NCBI GenBank assembly: GCA_947500435.1
Contig: CANMRV010000003.1
Coordinates: 1-64,000 of the forward strand
Direction of reading: 5' to 3'
Length of the DNA: 64,000 nt
DNA from: an uncultured Flavobacteriaceae bacterium
Lineage (GTDB): Bacteria > Bacteroidota > Bacteroidia > Flavobacteriales > Flavobacteriaceae
Under the pieces are notes generated by a model. It made no database searches. It saw nothing but the letters and a program-made list of their open reading frames with translations, and was not told the origin of the DNA. The position numbers and the translations under genes were made by a program. This document shows, in pieces, positions 1 through 8,658 of this stretch (positions are counted from its first letter, which is position 1; the number at the start of each line of letters is the position of its first letter).

Positions 1-109
1 TTTCTTTTTGGACCGCAACACAAAAAATAACCTTATAATTTCCGTCCGAGGTCTTAAAAGACAAGAAATCTCCCACTACTATCTTTTTTATTTTTGGTTT
101 CTTATTCAT
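1..109 (-). CDS. hypothetical protein, N-terminal part only
   Basis: An open frame starts at ATG 109-107 and reads 36 codons leftward out of the window (MNKKPKIKKIVVGDFLSFKT and on). It has no stop inside the window. The segment around GDFLSF and the following short strands looks like a small beta-rich protein, which is the sort of start seen in some immunity-type proteins, but this is only an impression. It lies 118 bases downstream of the 213-residue gene on the same strand, so the two may be co-transcribed. The function is not recognised. Confidence 0.5.
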   Translation of the reverse strand, partial: MNKKPKIKKIVVGDFLSFKTSDGNYKVIFCVAVQKE

Positions 110-227
110 TTTAAATAGCCCCTAGCACTTGGATAGTGTCACTGTGGATATGCTTAAGTTATTAATCGTTTATTTGAACTTTATAAAGTTGACAAAGGCT
201 TTTCATAGGAACCCTTGTTAGGCATGG

Positions 228-869
228 TTAATTAAAGAGATTTCTTATTCTATCCCAAAAACTTGGTTTTGTAGGATAAAATTGAATTCTGTTTTCCTCA
301 TCGTTTGAGATTTCATCTAAAAACTTTTCTGAGTCTGTTAGAAACTTGACTGCATCGGATTTTTCCAAGTCCATAAAAATCAATTCCATTTTTGGTTCAA
401 ACAAGAGTCCCTCTGTGTTCATTAGAAGCAATTTGTTATTTGAACAGATTTCTAACATTCCAGTCAGAAATCTTGTAGCTTTTTCCATATTTCGCAAGTC
501 AGTGCGAAACTGAAATTCACTTATTTCATTTGTTTTCTCGTCATATGCAATATGGCAATCATTATCTTCTTCTTTTTCCGTATCACCCTTCCATCCAATG
601 AAATCCATATCGTTGCTCCAATCACCTCTCTTTACTAATTCGTCTATTTGATTTGCAACTTCTTGAATATTCAGTTCAATGTTTTTCCACCATTTCATTG
701 TTTTCGCATCATCGAAATCAGGTTCTGGAAAACCTTTACTTAAATTGAGATTTTCCCAATATTTTTTCCATCCTTTATTGTCAATGAATAGACAATCAGG
801 AATCTCACCAAACTTTTCAAATACGGCTTTCTTAGGAAGAATAATTAATGGATATTGCCAGATGGCCAT
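228..869 (-). CDS. hypothetical protein, 213 aa
   Basis: This is a complete frame from ATG to stop with no signal peptide or membrane segment, so the product is probably cytosolic. It is rich in Trp, Asp and Glu in the first half (WKKYWENLNL, then FDDAKTMKWWKN) and acidic overall, and it ends in the basic-aromatic tail SFWDRIRNLFN. I do not recognise the family. Cytosolic acidic proteins of this size near recombinases are sometimes immunity proteins, but no toxin gene is visible here, so this is not more than a guess. It sits inside the tRNA-integrated element, downstream of the serine recombinase on the same strand. Confidence 0.6.
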   Translation of the reverse strand: MAIWQYPLIILPKKAVFEKFGEIPDCLFIDNKGWKKYWENLNLSKGFPEPDFDDAKTMKWWKNIELNIQEVANQIDELVKRGDWSNDMDFIGWKGDTEKEEDNDCHIAYDEKTNEISEFQFRTDLRNMEKATRFLTGMLEICSNNKLLLMNTEGLLFEPKMELIFMDLEKSDAVKFLTDSEKFLDEISNDEENRIQFYPTKPSFWDRIRNLFN

Positions 870-967
870 TTTAGATTTTAATTATGCGTAACTTGTTTAT
901 TTAGATATAAAATACAATGTAATTCGCCTAGAATGGAAATAAATCGATGTAATTGATAATCCTTTAT

Positions 968-1579
968 TTACTCTTGTTTATATGGTCTCAACATTCCATC
1001 AAGTCCTTGGTATCTCAAATACTTATAATATGTTGCTCGAGAAACACCAACCCGCTCACATATTTGATTGACTGTAAGTTTTCCTTCCTTGAAGTACTGA
1101 GCACAAATTATGGATTTTTGCTGGTTTTTCTTACTAATTCCTTTGGGTGCTCCAAAAACTTTCCCCCTAGCTCGTGCTGAGGCCATACCAGCTTTGGTTC
1201 TTTCGATAATGATATCACGTTCTAGCTGAGCTAGAGCAGCAAAAATATTCACGATAAATTGAGAATGGGAAGACTTGTCGGTAGTATCTAAAAAGGGTTC
1301 GGTAAGACTTCTAAACCTGATTCCTTTTTCATCGAGCTGATTGATAAAGTTTGTGAAATGAATTAGGCTTCTTGCCAAGCGGTCCAATTTCCAAACAACG
1401 ATGGTATCACCTTCTCGAGCATATTCTAAAAGCTTACCTAAACTCTTACGATCCTCTCGAGCGCTCGAAACTTTGTCCGTATATATATTCTTGACTTTGA
1501 TTCCCTCTTTAAGGAAAGCATCAATTTGTAAATCTAGGTTCTGCTCATTAGTACTTACTCGTGCATATCCGAAAACCAT
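968..1579 (-). CDS. serine site-specific recombinase (resolvase/invertase family)
   Basis: The protein catalyses DNA strand exchange through a covalent phosphoserine link. The N-terminal catalytic domain (about residues 1-135) begins FGYARVSTNEQ, with Ser9 as the expected nucleophile. It continues with the conserved block VWKLDRLARSL near residue 67 and the long helix region QLERDIIIERTKAGMASAR. The C-terminal part (about 150-195) holds a Hin-type helix-turn-helix (TVNQICERVGVSRATYYKYL). At 203 residues it has the usual size of the small resolvase/invertase group. The intergenic stretch upstream contains a 12-bp GC-centred palindrome that may belong to its site or promoter. No obvious invertible segment with inverted repeats was found nearby. 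Confidence 0.93.
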   Translation of the reverse strand: MVFGYARVSTNEQNLDLQIDAFLKEGIKVKNIYTDKVSSAREDRKSLGKLLEYAREGDTIVVWKLDRLARSLIHFTNFINQLDEKGIRFRSLTEPFLDTTDKSSHSQFIVNIFAALAQLERDIIIERTKAGMASARARGKVFGAPKGISKKNQQKSIICAQYFKEGKLTVNQICERVGVSRATYYKYLRYQGLDGMLRPYKQE

Positions 1580-1682
1580 AGCTAAAAAGTTTAAATAAAG
1601 GTCAAAATGGAAACTACTTAATTGCTACGGTAAAATAAACTTTTGGAGGTCAATGAATGTTAAAATGAATTAAAGTTCAAAA

Positions 1683-1694
1683 AAACGGCCGTTT
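1683..1694. promoter_or_regulatory. 12-bp palindrome in the recombinase/lipoprotein intergenic region
   Basis: The sequence AAACGGCCGTTT is a perfect palindrome in an otherwise very AT-rich spacer between two divergent genes (serine recombinase and Cys-rich lipoprotein). It could be an operator or a recombinase subsite. Only the symmetry and the position support this. Confidence 0.3.
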
Positions 1695-1782
1695 AAATAT
1701 ACTTGTTGAAATAGACCGACAGTGCTTACCTTTTTGAATCTAAGGTACTAATGCCAAATGTTTAATTAAAATTACATGAATT

Positions 1783-2499
1783 ATGAAAAAATCAATTTTG
1801 AGTTTTGGTGTTATTATGATGCTCTTCCTTTTAGTTCTTTCTTGTACTGAAGAACAAGAAAATATCGAGCTGAACAACCAAGAGGTGAATTTAAAAGGAA
1901 AAGTCAATAAAGGGAGGCAAGAAGCTAATGAAAGAAGTACTTATAACGTTGCTCATTTATTAACTTACCTACATAGATACATTGCGTCTGAAGTATCTGA
2001 AGACTACAGGTATTATGAAAATATGCCTGAAAGAAAGGAAGCAAAATGGTTCGCCGAGAATTTCGAAAGGCACCTAAAGAGTGGAAGCAAAGCTGATGAA
2101 TGGGCTCTTGATAAGATTGATTCAGGAGAAATTTTCGTAATTGGTATAACCGTAAAAGATGTCAAGGTGGCGGCCTTAATATTTTCTGAAGGTTTGGAAC
2201 TGCCCGAACGCTTTAATGGCAAAAGTGGAATTTTTTTTGATAGCGATACACCAGATGATTGTTTTGACTGGTCCGAATTTGGGCAACAATGGGGGAAAAA
2301 TTGTTTTTGTCATATGATTTACTCTTGCCACTGGGATATGTGTTGGTATTGTCATGACGATGATGAAAATATTGACATTAAAAATCTTTTTGACTTAGAC
2401 CAATGGGTTATAAGTGATTATGATTTGGAGAAATTTGGAGGCGTTCCGGTTAGTAAGCTAAGCATTGGCAATCCTGTTTTAGAAGTAGAAAGAAAGTAG
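1783..2499 (+). CDS. Cys-rich lipoprotein of unknown function
   Basis: The N-terminus is a lipoprotein signal ending LLVLSC, with Cys21 as the expected lipidated residue, so the product is anchored in the envelope. The middle (about residues 45-150) is a charged, mostly helical domain. Around residues 168-195 there is a dense cluster of Cys, His, Trp and Asp (DDCFDW, then KNCFCHMIYSCHWDMCWYCH, then DDD), which looks like a metal- or cofactor-binding knob, or a disulphide-rich loop. I do not recognise the family. The gene stands alone, is transcribed away from the serine recombinase, and is followed 30 bases later by a strong terminator. Confidence 0.75.
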   Translation: MKKSILSFGVIMMLFLLVLSCTEEQENIELNNQEVNLKGKVNKGRQEANERSTYNVAHLLTYLHRYIASEVSEDYRYYENMPERKEAKWFAENFERHLKSGSKADEWALDKIDSGEIFVIGITVKDVKVAALIFSEGLELPERFNGKSGIFFDSDTPDDCFDWSEFGQQWGKNCFCHMIYSCHWDMCWYCHDDDENIDIKNLFDLDQWVISDYDLEKFGGVPVSKLSIGNPVLEVERK

Positions 2500-2528
2500 T
2501 CTTTCTACTAATACTAAATGTTCTTTTT

Positions 2529-2550
2529 AAAAGGGGTTTGCGCCCCTTTT
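2529..2550 (+). terminator. rho-independent terminator
   Basis: AAAAGGGG and CCCCTTTT form a perfect 8-bp stem with a 6-base loop (TTTGCG). It follows the Cys-rich lipoprotein gene, and because of the flanking A and T runs it can act in both directions. Confidence 0.8.
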
Positions 2551-2697
2551 CCATTTCTATGATTCTGGAGATTTAATGCAGATTTCTTACAATCATTTAT
2601 CAGGTATTTTAGATTGGTAATTCCCACCCTAAATTGTACTATTGTAAGTGCCAATTACGGGAAACACAATTCTCGTTGGCGACCCATTATAGATTAT

Positions 2698-3378
2698 TTA
2701 CTTTAATGTTTCATTTGGATTGTACAGCGCATTCATTTCAATAGCATATGCCTCCACTGTTGTTTTGTAACCGATTGCTAACCTTAGAGAATCCACATTT
2801 TCTGGAGATTCGATAGGCCAAACATAGTACTCAAATGTGCCGTCGGGCAAGGTTCTAGAACTAATTTGTGTGCCATACTTTTGCTTTCTGTTCGTGTACA
2901 TTAATAAACGATCTTCCATCAAAGCCGCGTCCGTCAAGCTTGCTTCCCCAGTTTCGGCGGCCATTTTGAGTCTTGGAAAATAGCGTTCAATTATAGTTAT
3001 TTCGGCATGTTGAATTACAAAAAACAAGGCATCTGAGGCTTTTTCACCTATTTTGCTTTTTGGTAACCAACCATATGTATCTATTAATTCGATGACTTCA
3101 GTTTGATTTATTGAATCTGCCTCTTTCATTGTCCGTACCAAGTCGGCATCATATCGATTTGTGCCCAACATTTCTTCAAACTGTAGCCGATAACGTTGAT
3201 CTTGATTGTAAATAGTTTCAAGGCGTTGGCTTAAGGAATCATAATTGATGATGTTATCAGCTTTTCCCAGCGTCCTCTCCTCCTTAATCAACTGCTTACA
3301 GGACAGTGAAAAGAATATTAAAATAAAAGCAGTTATACTCTTTAGTAAGTAAGATCGTTCAATTGGTTTACTATTCAT
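2698..3378 (-). CDS. DUF6624-like lipoprotein
   Basis: A lipoprotein signal ends FFSLSC (Cys27). The following domain contains the pattern typical of DUF6624 proteins: an acidic helix (MKEADSINQTEVIELIDTYG, then WLPKSKIGEKASDALFFVIQHA), the segment LTDAALMEDRLLMYTNRKQKYGTQ in which D-R and K-Y-G-T-Q are conserved, and a C-terminal strand with YYVWPIESPENVDSLR. The biochemical role of DUF6624 is unknown; it occurs as envelope or cytosolic proteins, often in accessory DNA. The gene is 93 bases from the end of the SdpI-like operon and on the same strand, so read-through is possible. Confidence 0.7.
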   Translation of the reverse strand: MNSKPIERSYLLKSITAFILIFFSLSCKQLIKEERTLGKADNIINYDSLSQRLETIYNQDQRYRLQFEEMLGTNRYDADLVRTMKEADSINQTEVIELIDTYGWLPKSKIGEKASDALFFVIQHAEITIIERYFPRLKMAAETGEASLTDAALMEDRLLMYTNRKQKYGTQISSRTLPDGTFEYYVWPIESPENVDSLRLAIGYKTTVEAYAIEMNALYNPNETLK

Positions 3379-3471
3379 GGTTTAATTTTTAGTATTCATT
3401 TTTTTTATACAAGCCAATGAAAAATATCCCAAGTATGACTAATAGGTTATTTTTCATAAGTGTCTTTATTA

Positions 3472-3984
3472 TTAGAAGGTCTGGTCTTTCGTAGTAGAAA
3501 TAGAGTCATAAACGAACCAGGATACCTTCGTTTTTCCATCAATGCCATATTGCATTAAAGTATCCTTGAGAACATTAATCATGCGCCCCGTTGAATATCC
3601 ATTTGTGCCAACTATTTTGGTCCAATTTGTATCTTCCCTAAATTGAACTTTTAAGGAATCTTCAATGAAAACTGGCTGTTGACCAACCACTTGAGGTAAT
3701 TGTGCGAACACTTCTTTACCGTTGAGTATGGTCAAAAATGCTACCTCGGATAGGTGTTCGATAGTTTTTGTTGTGTCTCTGCGTAGTTTACCTCCCCAAC
3801 CGACCCTTACCCGATACCCGCCTCGAACGGCATCGATTAAATCAGATTTGTTGCCATAGAGTGTGTTGCCTTCCTTGTCATTTTTGAATACCAATCGCCA
3901 TGTATCGGATTCTACAGATTTGTTATTGTCAGCAGTACAAGAAAGCATTAGCATACCGATAAAAAAACTTAAAATCTTTATCAT
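3472..3984 (-). CDS. hypothetical lipoprotein, third gene of the ArsR/SdpI-like operon
   Basis: A short lipoprotein signal ends LMLSC (Cys16). The mature part of about 155 residues is beta-rich and contains GNKSDLIDAVRGGYRVRVGW, reminiscent of small envelope proteins that bind a ligand in a strand-rich pocket, but I do not recognise the family. Its ATG overlaps the stop of the upstream SdpI-like gene by an ATGA, so the two are translationally coupled and probably work together. The order repressor, membrane protein, lipoprotein suggests an envelope-protection operon. Confidence 0.7.
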   Translation of the reverse strand: MIKILSFFIGMLMLSCTADNNKSVESDTWRLVFKNDKEGNTLYGNKSDLIDAVRGGYRVRVGWGGKLRRDTTKTIEHLSEVAFLTILNGKEVFAQLPQVVGQQPVFIEDSLKVQFREDTNWTKIVGTNGYSTGRMINVLKDTLMQYGIDGKTKVSWFVYDSISTTKDQTF

Positions 3985-4625
3985 TGCTTAGGTATTTGTT
4001 TATATGTTATGAATGAAAACAGAATGGGTGCGCAAATCATGATAAAGGCAATGATTAAAAAATTAATGAAATTGTATTGTTTTTGGAAGAGACCCAAAAA
4101 CATTATTAATATTCCGAAAATGACCATTAATCTGCTTGAAAAGCGATGCGTTTTTTTCCATACCAATTCATTTTTTAATGTCCAGGGCGTCCTAATACCT
4201 AGAAAGTAATTTGGTTTTAATGAGTAGGTATAATTGCCGATGACGGCAACTAAACAACCAATTAAAAACACAATGAAATTTATATTTGTACTTTGATTTA
4301 AGGCTGAATGGATTATATAAAAGCAAATGACACTAAAGAAAACGGAAAATATAAGCCTTAAATGATAAAATTTCTCACCCAGTTGTTGTATCCAGTTTTG
4401 ATTTTTGAACCTTTGAAGAAGCAACCAAGGGACATATGAAAACAAAAGCACAGAAGAAATAGTTAGCAATAACCCAGTTTTGGTTGTCCAATTATCGGCT
4501 TCACCGTTTATGTCCCAATGTATAGGAACCTTCATGGGCAAGGAATTCCAGATAAGTTTTAAATAAAGAAAAGGAATTGTCATAGCCAATAAAATTGGAA
4601 GCTCTCGTCTCAAACCAAATTTCAT
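3981..4625 (-). CDS. DUF1648/SdpI-family membrane protein
   Basis: The 214-residue protein has about six hydrophobic segments. The DUF1648 signature is seen near residues 25-45: LPMKVPIHWDINGEADNW, where the P-x-H-x-x-x-x-G-x-x-D pattern is conserved. The C-terminal half shows the SdpI-type pattern NYTYSLKPNYFLGIRTPWTL followed by V-W-x-K-T-H. In Bacillus subtilis, SdpI is an immunity protein that also signals to the ArsR-family regulator SdpR. Here the ArsR-type gene directly precedes it with an ATGA overlap, exactly the sdpRI order. No SdpC-like toxin is visible nearby. The membrane role is well supported; the immunity role is inferred. Confidence 0.85.
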   Translation of the reverse strand: MKFGLRRELPILLAMTIPFLYLKLIWNSLPMKVPIHWDINGEADNWTTKTGLLLTISSVLLFSYVPWLLLQRFKNQNWIQQLGEKFYHLRLIFSVFFSVICFYIIHSALNQSTNINFIVFLIGCLVAVIGNYTYSLKPNYFLGIRTPWTLKNELVWKKTHRFSSRLMVIFGILIMFLGLFQKQYNFINFLIIAFIMICAPILFSFITYKQIPKQ

Positions 4626-4927
4626 AGTAAGGTCTTCTTTTTACCAACATTTAGTATTTGTTCCATTTTTTCCTTTGGTTGTAATTCAACAATCCATTTC
4701 AGTACATCCTCCATTACCGAGGTATTTATGGAATAAACAACAAACTGTCCTTTTTTTATACTACTTACTAAATCTGCTCTTTTCAAAATATCCAAGTGAT
4801 GCGAAATACTAGGTTTTGATATGTTGAATGCTTCTGATATTTCGCCTGCGGCTAAGTCCTTTTCTTTTAATAATTCTAATATCCTTCTTCTGGTATTGTC
4901 GTTTAAAGCCTTAAATATATTATTCAT
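4622..4927 (-). CDS. ArsR-family repressor (SdpR-like)
   Basis: The protein (101 residues from the chosen start) has a winged helix-turn-helix: KALNDNTRRRILELLKEK, then GEISEAFNISKPSISHHLDI as the recognition region, then a wing with KKGQFVVYSIN. There is no Cys metal-binding motif of the classical ArsR kind, so it groups with the metal-independent SdpR/autorepressor class. The start at 4927 (MNNIFKALND) is preferred over an upstream ATG because the longer frame would run into a perfect palindromic operator and add a sequence unlike the family. It heads an ATGA-coupled operon with the SdpI-like gene and a lipoprotein. Confidence 0.87.
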   Translation of the reverse strand: MNNIFKALNDNTRRRILELLKEKDLAAGEISEAFNISKPSISHHLDILKRADLVSSIKKGQFVVYSINTSVMEDVLKWIVELQPKEKMEQILNVGKKKTLL

Positions 4928-4936
4928 ATTATTTTT

Positions 4937-4960
4937 ATATTTAGATAAATATCTAAATAT
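4937..4960. promoter_or_regulatory. 24-bp operator-like inverted repeat upstream of the ArsR-type gene
   Basis: Two perfect 10-base arms (ATATTTAGAT and ATCTAAATAT) flank AAAT. The repeat ends 9 bases before the ATG of the ArsR-type gene, where a repressor would block the promoter. The layout fits negative autoregulation, as known for SdpR. No protein-binding evidence is available here. Confidence 0.7.
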
Positions 4961-5659
4961 AATCTCAAAAAACAAAAATTATTTCATAATAAGTCCAAAA
5001 TTATACATCATGCTGCTCTTTTACTAAAAACCCTTGGAGAAAAATCTTAACCTGTTTCCCGAAGTCATAATTATGTTTGAATGTCTATCGACTAAGATTA
5101 CAAAACAAAACTTTGGCAGGTTAAGCCTAATTCTTCCAGAAATCTGGGCATTAGGTTTTTCTTAGAACAAAAAACCATAAGTTTGAATAACCTTTTTTCC
5201 GCTTAACTGAACTAGTACAATTAAACCCACCATTATTTAAACTTTTAGAATATCCGTTACAAAAATTTAAGTCCTCCACTTGGAGGGCTTTTTGTTTCCA
5301 CTTTACACTATTGGTAATAGTGTCAGATTTAAATAGTTGTTAGAAGCAAAAAACCCAATTTTTCTCAACTAAATCACATTTATACTTGACAAAACTCTAA
5401 GATTTTGTCAGATTTCATACGAATATTAACCCATTTCCTAAACTCTTTACAAAAAGCTGATTTTGTAAAGAGTTTTGTTTTTTTGAAGTATGATTGATGG
5501 AGTTTATCTACAATTTTTAAAGCATAATAAAAGGGCGTAATGTAAAAAGTTTGAAATTTTGATGCGATTACAAGTTGTATTTCGCTCCGTTTAAAGTTGG
5601 TGCTTGAGTTCTAAAATTTAAGTCTACATTACATTTTGTAACCCTTCAGTAAATCGGAT
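4961..5659. other. 700-base noncoding stretch with four consecutive hairpins
   Basis: No convincing gene was seen on either strand. The stretch holds hairpins at 5269-5290 (AAGTCCTCCA/TGGAGGGCTT with T-run, a likely terminator on the + strand), 5305-5323 (ACACTATT/AATAGTGT), 5387-5410 (TGACAAAA/TTTTGTCA) and 5440-5475 (15-bp stem, T-run after it). No coding sequence lies upstream for the first terminator to serve, which leaves room for a small RNA or decayed genes. Confidence 0.45.
5440..5475. repeat. hairpin repeat, copy 1 (ACTCTTTACAAA type)
   Basis: The stem is 15 perfect base pairs around AACTCTTTACAAAA and its complement, with the loop AGCTGA. The same stem sequence recurs at 9843-9878, on the other side of the three-gene block with the protease/ATPase pair. 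It is followed by GTTTTGTTTTTTT, so it could terminate transcription on the + strand. Confidence 0.65.
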
Positions 5660-6133
5660 CTACCAAATATTGATATCCCATTTTAATTCTTTACTTATCC
5701 TATCGCGTATTTCCTTATTCTTGCAACTTGCCCTAAATTCTTTGAAAAATTTAGCTGACATCATGAGATACCAATCGTTTATCATATTAAAATCATATTC
5801 TCCCGCAAAATCTTCATTAAAAATACTGTGGAGCTTCTCTTTGGGCTTTCCAATAAAACACTTGGAAACAAAGTCTATAGTTTTGGATAAGAATATGAAC
5901 TCATCTATTGTAAAGGAGACTTCTACATTCTTTATTTTTAGACATTTCTCCCTAAATTGGTCATAGTACTTCTTATCAAATTTATCTAACTCATTATTTT
6001 TTAAAGTTGAAGTTGGAAATCTCTCATCATAAAACACATACTGAGTTATTCCAAATGTTTGATAGATGAATGCATTATTATCTGATGTAGGTGGTAATTG
6101 TAAGATTATAAATTCACTAGATTTTATTATCAT
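5660..6133 (-). CDS. hypothetical protein, 157 aa
   Basis: This is a complete frame with no signal peptide and no membrane segment. The sequence alternates strands and helices (EFIILQLPPTSDNN, TFGITQYVFYDERF, FTIDEFIFLSKTID) and ends with a basic helical tail. I do not recognise the family. It lies 55 bases downstream of the IetS-like protease on the same strand and could be a third, accessory gene of that operon. Known IetAS loci are described as two-gene systems, so an extra partner is an inference. Confidence 0.6.
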   Translation of the reverse strand: MIIKSSEFIILQLPPTSDNNAFIYQTFGITQYVFYDERFPTSTLKNNELDKFDKKYYDQFREKCLKIKNVEVSFTIDEFIFLSKTIDFVSKCFIGKPKEKLHSIFNEDFAGEYDFNMINDWYLMMSAKFFKEFRASCKNKEIRDRISKELKWDINIW

Positions 6134-6187
6134 AAATCTTTTCTATAAATAAGCTGTTTGCCACCTTTGAAATCGAGAATAATACTT

Positions 6188-8650
6188 TTAAATTTGAATA
6201 TCTACTTGATTTAATATTGGTGTATATAAATCAATCTCATTATCTGAAGAATCTATAGTAATAATCAAACTGTAGCGAATATCGTTATCATATTTACCTA
6301 GCTTTTTTCTTGTTCGCCACCACCCATTAACGGGATAAACAACTATACTATTTCTGGTAGCTAAATCCGCCCCAGTACCCTTCCATATGTCTTTATGGAT
6401 AGAGCCCTTATCTCTTATTTGACTCCCAATCATCCAATCTTCTCCAGAGTAAGAAGTAGCACTATCTTCTTCTCTAGCCTCTCTATTAACTCTTTCCTTA
6501 AAGCGTTCTAGGCTTTCTTCAGAGTCTATCATCTTAAAGCGCAATCCATGAGATTGATAATAATAGGACTTACTATACTGTTTGTTTCCCGGGTTGGGTT
6601 CTACAAAATATGATAATGTAACCGTCAATTTAACTTCACTATCAAATAGTCCTATTAAAGCTTCAACAGGCCACGGTAAAGCATGAAAATGCATATCCTT
6701 TGTCTTTACTGTTCCATCTAATTGAAAAGGAGTAAAAGATTCTTGCGAAATTAGAGTAAGGGAATTATTAGCACTTTTTATGGCTTTTAAATGATCAGGA
6801 ACTCCATAACCAACTTGTCTTAGCAAATTTCTCTTCTCAGTTCGCGACAATTCTTCAATAGACCTATTTCCTAGCATTTCCGATGTCCAATCGGCAGAAT
6901 GGATTAAAAGACCTTTAATTGTCTCAGGCCATAACGACGAATACTGTGTGCCTATTATTGCCGCATATCTCGATGCTAATCCAGAAGCAGCACTAGTATC
7001 TCCAAAACTACATAAAGGTTCCGTTTGAAAGTTCTTCCCAGTTGATAAAATACGTAATGAGTCTGGGTCAATTATTCCATCGTAATAAGTGCCTAAATTT
7101 CCCCCTTCTAAAACTATTTCTGGTTTAATTGCCCAGTTGTTATCCCACGTAACCGATGTGCTATTACTTGGCGACATTCCTCCGGCATTAGCCATAGGAA
7201 TACCCCCATTAAATTCATTCTGGTCGATAACTGTCTTTTCCGTATATGAACCTACCGTAATAGCATTAAAAGCCTGAGCGGGATCATGTATTGATTCACT
7301 TAAGTTTTTCGATGGATAATCAGTAGCAGAAAAAATATCTACATTCCCTCCAGAAACAAAAAAAACAGATTTATCATTTGATATACCATTCTCACCAAAA
7401 CAAATTTTGTCAACTGCACTAGACCAAGAAGATGGCTTTCCTCTATCGCGACCGTCAGTAGCAGATACTGCCATTAAAAAAATTCTTTTGTTTTGGGGGT
7501 TTAAAATGATGGCTCTAGACGTAGCTTCTTCTGTAACCGCCCCATATAATTCAGGTTGATGTGGATTATTTGGGTGAATAATCTTTATAGATTCAAGAGA
7601 ATGATGTATTTCTATTTGCGATGCATCCTGAAGTAAATTCGTGAGATCTCCATACAAAGAAGTTCCAGCCATTTGAGTACCGTGACCATGTTGCAAAGTA
7701 TCAGCCGTTCCCCATTCAGGATTAACCGAGTCCATATTTCCTTCAGGTAGATAATCTTCCAAAAGTGGATGACCTCTATTAACCCCCGTATCAAGAATTG
7801 TAATTAAGACACTATCGTCCGTAACTCTATTAATAGTTCGTTCCTTTAAATCTTGTACCCATTCTTGGGCATCCGAATCCTCAAGACCTGTAAAAAAGTC
7901 CGCTGCTTCCTTTGGCTTACGTAGTTCTGCTAATTTGTCAGAATACAAAAGTGTTGTAGATAAGATACTAGCATTAGTTTTAACCATTCGAACAATGTGC
8001 TCTGGAAAAAGAAGTCTCCTTTCAGCTACTTGAACATTATTACCTAAAAGGTTAGATATAATTTCAGAATCTTCATGAATGTCATTTTCATAATTATCCC
8101 TTCTAAGCCATATTTCCCACCAAATATCCTCATCATCATTTGGAAATGGAACCTCTCTTTCTTGCCAAAAACTTTCCAAAGTAGCGCTCTGAATATCCGC
8201 TATATTATTAAGTAGTTTTTGGTTCCTTGGATTACCGTTTGGAGTGTTTTTATTCTCATCTAAATAAACTTCTATCTTATTTAAGAATTTTGAAATTCCA
8301 TTTGTATTTAAGAACACGCAAGCTCTGTACCTTTCGTGTTCAATTCCATCAATAATGACAGTCTCCAATTTTGAAGAAACGAAACGATGGTCACCGCCTC
8401 TTCCATCTTCAAAACTATCTAACGCTAGTAAACAATCTACTTCTGAAATAAATTCTAAATAAACATAATCGGTATCTGTTTCTTGTCTAAAGCTATTTAT
8501 CGCAATCCCCAGTTGATTTCTAACATTCAAGCCGTGTGCTCCCCTAATTCTTGGAATAGCAACTACTCGATCTCTACCTTGGCCGGGACTTGTATAGCTT
8601 TCAGAAGAAGCATACCCAGAAATAATTATGTGGTTTAAGTCTCTAGGCAT
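6188..8650 (-). CDS. ietS: subtilisin-like S8 protease, IetS-type
   Basis: The 820-residue protein has a subtilisin catalytic triad in the order expected for family S8: Asp287 in ITILDTGVN, His323 in HGHGTQMAG, and Ser553 in GDTSAASG. A non-catalytic N-terminal region of about 280 residues precedes it, and a beta-rich C-terminal region follows (about 620-820). There is no secretion signal, so unlike most subtilases it should act in the cytosol. It lies 8 bases downstream of an AAA+ ATPase gene, the arrangement of ietA-ietS, first described as a plasmid stability/incompatibility pair on an Agrobacterium Ti plasmid and later reported among anti-phage systems. The name is given from the architecture and neighbour, not from a search. 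Confidence 0.85.
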   Translation of the reverse strand: MPRDLNHIIISGYASSESYTSPGQGRDRVVAIPRIRGAHGLNVRNQLGIAINSFRQETDTDYVYLEFISEVDCLLALDSFEDGRGGDHRFVSSKLETVIIDGIEHERYRACVFLNTNGISKFLNKIEVYLDENKNTPNGNPRNQKLLNNIADIQSATLESFWQEREVPFPNDDEDIWWEIWLRRDNYENDIHEDSEIISNLLGNNVQVAERRLLFPEHIVRMVKTNASILSTTLLYSDKLAELRKPKEAADFFTGLEDSDAQEWVQDLKERTINRVTDDSVLITILDTGVNRGHPLLEDYLPEGNMDSVNPEWGTADTLQHGHGTQMAGTSLYGDLTNLLQDASQIEIHHSLESIKIIHPNNPHQPELYGAVTEEATSRAIILNPQNKRIFLMAVSATDGRDRGKPSSWSSAVDKICFGENGISNDKSVFFVSGGNVDIFSATDYPSKNLSESIHDPAQAFNAITVGSYTEKTVIDQNEFNGGIPMANAGGMSPSNSTSVTWDNNWAIKPEIVLEGGNLGTYYDGIIDPDSLRILSTGKNFQTEPLCSFGDTSAASGLASRYAAIIGTQYSSLWPETIKGLLIHSADWTSEMLGNRSIEELSRTEKRNLLRQVGYGVPDHLKAIKSANNSLTLISQESFTPFQLDGTVKTKDMHFHALPWPVEALIGLFDSEVKLTVTLSYFVEPNPGNKQYSKSYYYQSHGLRFKMIDSEESLERFKERVNREAREEDSATSYSGEDWMIGSQIRDKGSIHKDIWKGTGADLATRNSIVVYPVNGWWRTRKKLGKYDNDIRYSLIITIDSSDNEIDLYTPILNQVDIQI

Positions 8651-8658
8651 TCAATAAA

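Noticed and set aside
4961..5659. Retron-type msr/msd RNA in the hairpin-rich spacer
   Set aside because: No reverse transcriptase gene lies in or near the spacer.
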